Source: Ligilactobacillus murinus DSM 20452 = NBRC 14221
GTDB lineage: Bacteria; Bacillota; Bacilli; Lactobacillales; Lactobacillaceae
Assembly (NCBI RefSeq): GCF_001591685.1
Contig: NZ_BCVJ01000014.1
Span: 1-39,842 of the forward strand
DNA length: 39,842 nt
Direction: 5' to 3'
Position 1 is the first letter of the stretch, and each line of letters begins with the position of its first letter. Shown one piece after another: positions 34,599 to 39,842 of this stretch. The notes beneath the pieces are model-generated. The model did no database searches. It worked only from the letters and a program-made list of their open reading frames with translations, and was not told the DNA's origin. The translations under genes and the position numbers were made by a program.

Positions 34599-37133
34599 TT
34601 AATTTTGACGCTTACGCTTAGCCATACCAAACATTCCTAATGTTCCAACTAACATTGCCCCTAAGACTGCTAGCCAATTTTCAGCTTTGGCACCAGTTTG
34701 TGGCAAGTTAGCCACTTGAGTTGCTTTAGTGTTTGTTGCCTTCGTTTGAACGCTGGTATTCACTAATGTAGCATTTGTTTTGCTTGTTGAAGTTGTTTGA
34801 GCTTGAGCTGTTGCTTTATCAGTAGCTGTAGGCGTAACAACTTTTTGGTTGTTTTGATTTGTCGCTTGTTGTTTTTGAACTTGTTCCAAAGCTTTTTGAG
34901 CAGCTTCATGTGCTAGAACTTGATCATACTTAGCTTTAGCTGTTGTTAAAGTCTGATCCTTGAAGTCCAAAGCATCTTGGGCTTCTTTATTTGCATCATA
35001 AAGTGCGACATAAGCTTTTGTCACTTGATCTAACCATGCCTTAGCATCAGCTAATTGGTTTTTGGCATCAGCTAGATCAGTATCAACAAATTTATAAGCC
35101 ACCATCTTAGCTTGGAGATCTTTCAGTTTAGCCTGGGCGTCAGTAGCGTCTTTATCAGCTGCGGTCACTTGAGTTTGGGCAGCAACTAAAGCTTGATTTG
35201 CTTTAGCACTAGCTTGTTTAGCCGCATCCAAAGCAACCTTTTTTTGAGCCAAGTTAGCTTGGGCTTTTGCTAAATTTGATTTTGCTTGATCCAAACGTGC
35301 TTGTTTATCCTTAGCATCAGCATTTAAATCAGCAACAGCCTTAGTTGCAGCTGTTAAATTAGCTTGGGCTGTCTTCAAATTATCATTAGATGCCGTTAAA
35401 GCAACAAATGAAGCATTTAAAGCTTGTAGCGCTTGCTCAGCAGCTTGTTGTTTTTGAGCCAAGTTTTGCGCTGTTTGTCCTGCCTTAGTTTTGGCTTGTT
35501 GTAGATCAGCTTGGGCTTTATCGTGTGCTGCTTGTGCTTTACTTTGAGCTTGCTTTGCACTTGTCAATTCAGCTTTAGCTTGATTCAAGGCTTCTGTGTT
35601 GTTAGGGCTGACGATAAAGCCACCTTGGTCGACAAATGCTTTGTCTAATGGGGTGAACGATTCGAAATGAAGCGTCCCATTCCCATCAATAGCAAAACCA
35701 AAGTAGATCGTCTTATATTCAGGATAAATCTGACTTTGTTTGTGCATATATTCAGTTGTTAAATGTGACGCATGACCCCAGCCAGAGCCTCCATCGTTAA
35801 AAATCATTCCCCGAATACTGCTATAAATATTAGACTTAAGTAAGTCAAGCGAAATTTCTTTATTATAACCCATTGCGATGGATTCGCCTTGATTATCGGC
35901 ACCATGAACATATTGAGCGCCTTTATTAATTGCTTCTTGACTATGGTTAAAGCCGGCAGAAGTTGAATTTTGCGCAATTACTTTGGCATAATTGATGGAT
36001 TCTTGCGTTAAAACATATTTAGTATCAAAACCTAATTGTGGTGGGATTTGATTTAAGATATCAACGATCCACATATTCAATTCTTTGAGTTGTTGGTCGC
36101 TCAAGTTTGTTGGGTCTACCATGATTTGTTTATCTTTTTCACTATGTTTAAAATCGTTTTCTGGTAATCCACCAATTTGATTACGAATTTCTTGAAGTTT
36201 ATTAAACTTATCTTGGTCTACCTTAACTTTACCATTTTCAATTGAAATATAATTTTGCAAATCAGGATTTAAGTAGCCTTCACCCATGTTGATAGTTTGC
36301 TTTACTTCATCTGTATCTAACGCATCAACTTTTGTTTGAGCTTCTTTAACTTTATCATTTGCTTTATCTAAATCAGCTTTAGCACTATCGGCTGTTGTTT
36401 GCTTATCAGCTAAATCAGCTTGAGCCTTATCGTTTTCCGTTTTAGCATTTGTTGCGTCAGTTTGTGCCTTATCATGCGCACTTTTGGCTACATCATGGGC
36501 TGTCTGTTTAGCGGCAACATCAGCTTGGGCAGCTTCGACTTGCTCTTTAGCTTTTTGTTCATTAGCTAAAACTTCTTTAGCACCAGTCCCGTCAACGGCA
36601 GCTTGGGCTTTTGCAACATTTGCTTGTTCAGTTGCAACGGTTTTGCTAGAAGCATCTACATCGGCAGTAGCCTGATCTTCATCAGCTTTAGCTTGTTTTA
36701 GTTCAGCTTCTTTAGCAGTAACATTTTGCTTAGCTACTGTGATAGCATCTTGTTTAGTAGCCACGTCTTTTGTTTGCGCATCGATCTGAGCTTGTGTCTT
36801 AGCAATATTTTCTGGCGTTGCTTCTTGCTTAGCTTTGGTTGCAGCTTCAACTACTTTTTCAGCATTAGCGACATTGTCTTGTGCTGCAGTCACATCTTTT
36901 TGACCTTTTTCTAAAGCAGCTTTGGTATCAGCCGCCGTTTGTTTAGCTTGCTGTTGTTCAGCTACTGCTTTATCATAATCAGCTTTAACTGAGTTTTTAT
37001 CAGTTGTCGTCGTTGCTTGGCTAGCGGTCGGTGTGGTTGGAGTATCTGCTTTGACTACTTGACCGTTAGTTACTGTTACAAAGGCGCCCGCTACAGCAGT
37101 CGTCGTTAATAAAATGTTTTTCGTTTTCGACAT
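34599..37133 (-). CDS. LPQTG-anchored SEC10/PgrA-like surface protein with CAP domain
   Basis: An 844-aa cell-wall protein. The signal peptide (1-29, cleavage near VVKA-DT) is followed by an Ala/Lys/Gln-rich coiled coil (about 45-280) and a central CAP/SCP-like domain (about 283-490) with GESIAMGYN and GWGHASHLTTEYM. A second coiled coil (505-770), a Thr/Gln-rich linker, LPQTG at 810-814, a membrane helix and MAKRKRQN follow. This matches the SEC10/PgrA surface-exclusion family, known from enterococcal conjugative plasmids but widespread as chromosomal surface proteins in lactobacilli; adhesion is a common guess. The ATG at 37133 has GGAGGA. It is the first gene of an operon with the MORN and acyltransferase genes. 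GATC sites are sparse here. Confidence 0.85.
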   Translation of the reverse strand: MSKTKNILLTTTAVAGAFVTVTNGQVVKADTPTTPTASQATTTTDKNSVKADYDKAVAEQQQAKQTAADTKAALEKGQKDVTAAQDNVANAEKVVEAATKAKQEATPENIAKTQAQIDAQTKDVATKQDAITVAKQNVTAKEAELKQAKADEDQATADVDASSKTVATEQANVAKAQAAVDGTGAKEVLANEQKAKEQVEAAQADVAAKQTAHDVAKSAHDKAQTDATNAKTENDKAQADLADKQTTADSAKADLDKANDKVKEAQTKVDALDTDEVKQTINMGEGYLNPDLQNYISIENGKVKVDQDKFNKLQEIRNQIGGLPENDFKHSEKDKQIMVDPTNLSDQQLKELNMWIVDILNQIPPQLGFDTKYVLTQESINYAKVIAQNSTSAGFNHSQEAINKGAQYVHGADNQGESIAMGYNKEISLDLLKSNIYSSIRGMIFNDGGSGWGHASHLTTEYMHKQSQIYPEYKTIYFGFAIDGNGTLHFESFTPLDKAFVDQGGFIVSPNNTEALNQAKAELTSAKQAQSKAQAAHDKAQADLQQAKTKAGQTAQNLAQKQQAAEQALQALNASFVALTASNDNLKTAQANLTAATKAVADLNADAKDKQARLDQAKSNLAKAQANLAQKKVALDAAKQASAKANQALVAAQTQVTAADKDATDAQAKLKDLQAKMVAYKFVDTDLADAKNQLADAKAWLDQVTKAYVALYDANKEAQDALDFKDQTLTTAKAKYDQVLAHEAAQKALEQVQKQQATNQNNQKVVTPTATDKATAQAQTTSTSKTNATLVNTSVQTKATNTKATQVANLPQTGAKAENWLAVLGAMLVGTLGMFGMAKRKRQN

Positions 37134-37173
37134 ATCTATTCCTCCATCTTAGATAAATGTACTTGCAATAAAA

Positions 37174-37199
37174 GCTCCAAGAAATTAGATCCTTGGAAC
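37174..37199 (-). terminator. Terminator between the two LPQTG surface protein genes
   Basis: GCTCCAAG (37174-37181) and CTTGGAAC (37192-37199) form a stem of about 8 bp including a G-U pair. On the minus strand it is followed by TTTTATTG. Some read-through into the larger gene is likely because no strong promoter is visible in the remaining gap. Confidence 0.7.
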
Positions 37200-37213
37200 T
37201 TTCATACTGTGTA

Positions 37214-38137
37214 TTAGCCTTGTTGTTTACGTTTAGCAACACCAGCTAGTCCTAACGCACTGATGATCATCACACCTAATGCAGCTAACCAACCTTGGTC
37301 TTTAGTCCCTGTTTGTGGGAGTTCACCTTTTTTCGCGGTTACTTGTGCTTTAGGTGCTTCATTTTGTTTTGCTTGTTCTTTGAGCGTACCAACTAATTTA
37401 CCATTAGCATCAAAAACTTGATTCCCTTTAACTGTATGACCAGCTACAGGATTCCCATTTTGATCAACTAACTTACCATCTTTCAAATAGAAAGTTTGTT
37501 GTCCCCCTTGAGTTGTTGTTTTGCTTGTTTCAGTTTGAGCATTTTCTGTAGCTTTCCCAGTTTGCTTTTCTTGACCTGCTTGATCACTTTGACTATTTTG
37601 TTGTCCTTGGCTTTGTCCAGTAGCACCATTGGCATCAGTGCCTGCTTGGGTCCCAAAAACTGCATCGTATTTAGCTTTAGCTTCATTATATTCAGCTGTA
37701 TGCTTAGCTAATAGGCCATCCACTGATTCTTGATTTTTTTGCCGTACACTTAAGTCCTGTTCTGCAATTTTTAAATTCTTTTGAGCCTCATCTAACTCTG
37801 CCTGAGCTTTCTCAACTGCTGTTTTAGCATTGTCACCCGTTAACTGTTTTGCTGCTTCGAGAGCATTTTGTTTTGCAGCTAGATCAGCTTGGGCAGCCGC
37901 ATATTCTTTTTGAGCAGCTGGTAGATCGCCACTGAGCAATTTAACAGTCGCTTTGGTTTCTTCCAATAGCGCCTTAGCATGCTCGTAAGCTTGTTTGATG
38001 GCCTCTTTATCAGCAGGTTGCACATTTGTGACACCATTAGCGTTGGTTGTATCTGCATGGGCAACTTGACCGTTAGCTGCGACAACTAAAGTCCCAGCAA
38101 GTGCAGTTGTCAAAATAAGTTTCTTTGCCTTTTTCAT
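37214..38137 (-). CDS. LPQTG-anchored coiled-coil surface protein
   Basis: A 307-aa cell-wall protein. A signal peptide (1-29, cleavage near VAHA-DT) is followed by an Ala/Lys/Glu-rich coiled coil (about 45-165), a Gln/Ser/Thr-rich linker, and a short repeat-like stretch (FYLKDGKLVDQNGNPVAGHT, then VFDANGKLVGTL). LPQTG is at 273-277, followed by a helix and AKRKQQG. Signal peptide and sorting tail closely resemble those of the adjacent 844-aa protein, but it lacks a CAP domain; it looks like a reduced paralogue. The ATG at 38137 has GAGGAG about 8 nt upstream. Its 5' region appears structured. Confidence 0.85.
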   Translation of the reverse strand: MKKAKKLILTTALAGTLVVAANGQVAHADTTNANGVTNVQPADKEAIKQAYEHAKALLEETKATVKLLSGDLPAAQKEYAAAQADLAAKQNALEAAKQLTGDNAKTAVEKAQAELDEAQKNLKIAEQDLSVRQKNQESVDGLLAKHTAEYNEAKAKYDAVFGTQAGTDANGATGQSQGQQNSQSDQAGQEKQTGKATENAQTETSKTTTQGGQQTFYLKDGKLVDQNGNPVAGHTVKGNQVFDANGKLVGTLKEQAKQNEAPKAQVTAKKGELPQTGTKDQGWLAALGVMIISALGLAGVAKRKQQG

Positions 38138-38281
38138 CTTAAAAACTCCTCTTTTTTATTTTTTGCTAGTTTTCCGCCGATCTAGGTGGAGAGCGAGCAA
38201 AGAGGAAGCGTAGATAAGCTATCTTAAACATGACCTTTCCCCTACTTTCTGTGAGTTATGCCCACATGCCCCTGAAACTAC
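38138..38281 (-). promoter_or_regulatory. Structured leader region of the 307-aa surface protein gene
   Basis: A 144-bp gap. On the minus strand it contains successive potential hairpins: TGTGGG/CTCACA, AGATA/TATCT around GCT, AGGGGAA pairing with TTCCTCT, and a larger TTTGCT...AGCAAA stem (about 38165-38204) just before the AGAGGAG ribosome-binding site. The last stem is better paired in the plus-strand RNA. No clear promoter hexamers were found. It matches no riboswitch I recognise. Confidence 0.35.
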
Positions 38282-39454
38282 TTATTTGAGTGGTGAAAAA
38301 TCACTACCAACTGTTTTCTCTAAACCATCTAGTTTTACATTATCGATCGTTCTTTCTTCGTCAGCACTATCCACGGAGATCGTGTTGTCCGACAGATCCA
38401 GATCAAATGAGTAATTGACAAATTCATACTCCACGTCATCGCCACCAACGATCTCATCGTAATGATGTGTTTCTTTGGCGATCTGTCCGATGATGATCCG
38501 CTTACTATTCAGATCTCTTGAAGTCAGTTCCTTAATATCGCTTGGTGTACTCATGAAATCATAGCTATCACGACTAGAATCAACACCGATATACCACTTA
38601 CCAGTTGGTTCGATCGTTGTTCGCCCTTTATTTTCGTCTGCTAAAGCTTTTTCAACGATTTTCTTGGCTTCATCTAGGTTCTTTACATTCTTCGCGTCAG
38701 CCAGATCTTTGACCGTTAGCTTAAACTCATGTGCTCCTTTAAAGACATAGCCCGCTTCCTTCAATTGAGCACTATCAGTTGTGACCCTAATCGTGATTTT
38801 TTCGCCATTTTCTAAAGAACCATTATTTGCGGTTGAAAATTTGAGGTCAGCATCTCCAAACTCATTTTTTTCGATCCCAATATTGCCTGAACCATCTAAG
38901 CCGTAAAATTTAAACTTGACCTTTTGTTTTATCTTTTCAGCCGTCAATGTTTCTGGTTCTTTTAACCCCTTAACAGTGATCGTCCGTTCACCTGACTTGA
39001 GTGGGATATCTTCATTATTAACTTTCCAGCGATATGTGATCTTTTCACCATTGTGCAAGTTAGTACTCTTGGAGAATTTAGTTTCTAACATACCACCTTT
39101 AAAATTTAACGCTGTACTCAAGATCTGCTTTTCACTATCCGTCAAAGTCGAGGTATTTACCGAATTGATACTATTTGCATCTTCGATCAATGACTTGAGT
39201 GTTTTAGCTGTACTTTTATCGACAAAATCCTTTTTTCTTAAATAATCCAACTGCATGATCGCAATTTTCTTTTCATCTTCTGGAGGTATCACTGCAACTA
39301 CAGTCCCATTTTCGTTATAACCAGAAAAACTAAATTTCACATTATCGATCAAATTGGAATCAGCCGAATTTTTGTGCCAAATAAATACTCCAGCTACAAC
39401 CGCTACGATGAGCACAACCCAGCTCCATTTGGGTAACTGTTTTATTGACTTCAC
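38282..39454 (-). CDS. Membrane-anchored protein with duplicated beta-rich domain
   Basis: A 390-aa protein: one N-terminal membrane helix (about 10-26, WSWVVLIVAVVAGVFIW), then an outward-facing part. Two related segments, about 37-164 (NVKFSFSGYNENGTV ... LHNGEKITYRWKV ... TITVKGL) and 177-251 (KVKFKFYGLDGSGNI ... LENGEKITIRV ... KLTVKDL), look like Ig-type domain duplicates. The first carries an inserted helical hairpin. The C-terminal part (255-390) is mixed and unrecognised. Similar layouts occur in TcaA/YvbJ-like zinc-ribbon membrane proteins, but no zinc ribbon is present. The start is GTG at 39454 with AAGGAGTG upstream. It follows the small membrane gene by 25 bp. Confidence 0.7.
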   Translation of the reverse strand: MKSIKQLPKWSWVVLIVAVVAGVFIWHKNSADSNLIDNVKFSFSGYNENGTVVAVIPPEDEKKIAIMQLDYLRKKDFVDKSTAKTLKSLIEDANSINSVNTSTLTDSEKQILSTALNFKGGMLETKFSKSTNLHNGEKITYRWKVNNEDIPLKSGERTITVKGLKEPETLTAEKIKQKVKFKFYGLDGSGNIGIEKNEFGDADLKFSTANNGSLENGEKITIRVTTDSAQLKEAGYVFKGAHEFKLTVKDLADAKNVKNLDEAKKIVEKALADENKGRTTIEPTGKWYIGVDSSRDSYDFMSTPSDIKELTSRDLNSKRIIIGQIAKETHHYDEIVGGDDVEYEFVNYSFDLDLSDNTISVDSADEERTIDNVKLDGLEKTVGSDFSPLK

Positions 39455-39479
39455 AAACTCACTCCTTAGCTAAATTTGA

Positions 39480-39821
39480 TTATTGAAAATTCTTAAGACT
39501 GGCTAAATATAATGAACCACCAATAATGGCTAAAATTCCTCCGACCCAGCCAAGGAATGGAATAAGTGCGATCGCCCCACCAACGATCAATAAAACATTT
39601 GGAGCGGATTTTACTGCGTCGCTTTCCTTATAATACACAGCAGCATAGATCCCCAATACAAGGATCGCGATTTTTAAGCAATTTAAAAATGCTACCATTG
39701 CGCCAACACTATTAACATCACCGGCAGCACTTCCTAGTACGAACCATCCACCTAAAAGTAAGATGATCCCTCCAACTAAACCAACGATCCCATTTGTTAA
39801 TGCTAAATTCTTTGATTTCAT
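39480..39821 (-). CDS. Small polytopic membrane protein of unknown function
   Basis: A 113-aa protein with about four hydrophobic segments (10-30, 38-62, 73-88 and 92-108) and Gly-rich turns (GIVGLVGGIILLLGG, LGWVGGILAIIGGSLY). It resembles DUF4064-type small membrane proteins only in general character; I do not assign a family. The ATG at 39821 has AAAGGAG within the last bases of the window, so the gene is complete but its promoter is outside. It is the first visible gene of a two-gene unit with the 390-aa membrane protein. Confidence 0.7.
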   Translation of the reverse strand: MKSKNLALTNGIVGLVGGIILLLGGWFVLGSAAGDVNSVGAMVAFLNCLKIAILVLGIYAAVYYKESDAVKSAPNVLLIVGGAIALIPFLGWVGGILAIIGGSLYLASLKNFQ

Positions 39822-39842
39822 AAAATATACTTCTCCTTTTTA

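Noticed and set aside
34599-38137. Repetitive DNA in the coiled-coil genes considered as a repeat array or CRISPR
   Set aside because: The repetition is codon-level (Ala, Lys, Gln, Asp) without fixed period or identical units.

Overview
The window is chromosomal DNA of a low-to-moderate-GC Gram-positive of the order Lactobacillales, most likely a Lactobacillaceae member (a Ligilactobacillus-type species would fit). The evidence is the conserved block pth-mfd-flippase-rqcP-divIC-yabR-tilS-hpt-ftsH-hslO-dusB-lysS, a strongly codon-biased L-lactate dehydrogenase, a KxYKxGKxW-type signal peptide and three LPQTG sortase-anchored surface proteins. I cannot name the species from sequence alone. No rRNA, tRNA, insertion sequence, prophage or CRISPR array was found inside the window.

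Left part (1-15.8 kb, all on the minus strand): a housekeeping block for tRNA and translation quality (lysS, dusB, pth, tilS, rqcP), protein quality control (hslO, ftsH), purine salvage (hpt), cell division and envelope (divIC, a MOP-family flippase) and transcription-coupled repair (mfd). Several genes overlap or nearly abut. Promoters with an extended -10 (TGn) are visible before dusB, lysS, ftsH, divIC and pth. Beyond lysS, at the extreme left edge, lie a GNAT gene and then four regularly spaced tandem minus-strand promoters. They look like the promoter array of an rRNA operon just outside the window.

Middle (16-25.4 kb): transcription switches to the plus strand with ldh, followed by a small conserved protein, a CBS-domain protein resembling c-di-AMP-binding CbpA, an HTH/DUF536 protein with an MFS transporter, a divergent peptide deformylase and a DUF72 protein. 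Next come a decayed RibD/DHFR-like pseudogene and a tandem pair of 120-bp hairpin units, then a dual-specificity-type tyrosine phosphatase, a Mor-like regulator, a WYL regulator and a two-gene ThrE-type amino-acid exporter.

Right part (25.5-39.8 kb) is an envelope and surface region. It holds a 1546-residue sortase-anchored subtilase, a lipase-like protein with a helical C-terminal domain preceded by a small membrane-anchored protein (possible effector and immunity pair), and a tight operon of a SEC10/PgrA-like CAP surface protein, a MORN-repeat membrane protein and an OatA-type acyltransferase. Upstream of that operon are a second, smaller LPQTG coiled-coil protein behind a structured-looking leader, and two membrane proteins of unknown function.

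Two signals cut across genes. GATC is strongly over-represented in most ordinary genes (14 sites in the 411-bp deformylase gene) but not in ldh, the coiled-coil surface genes or the small gene upstream of the lipase. The intergenic hairpin duplication at 21.7-21.94 kb and the leader-like regions before pth and before the 307-residue surface protein are the main non-coding structures.
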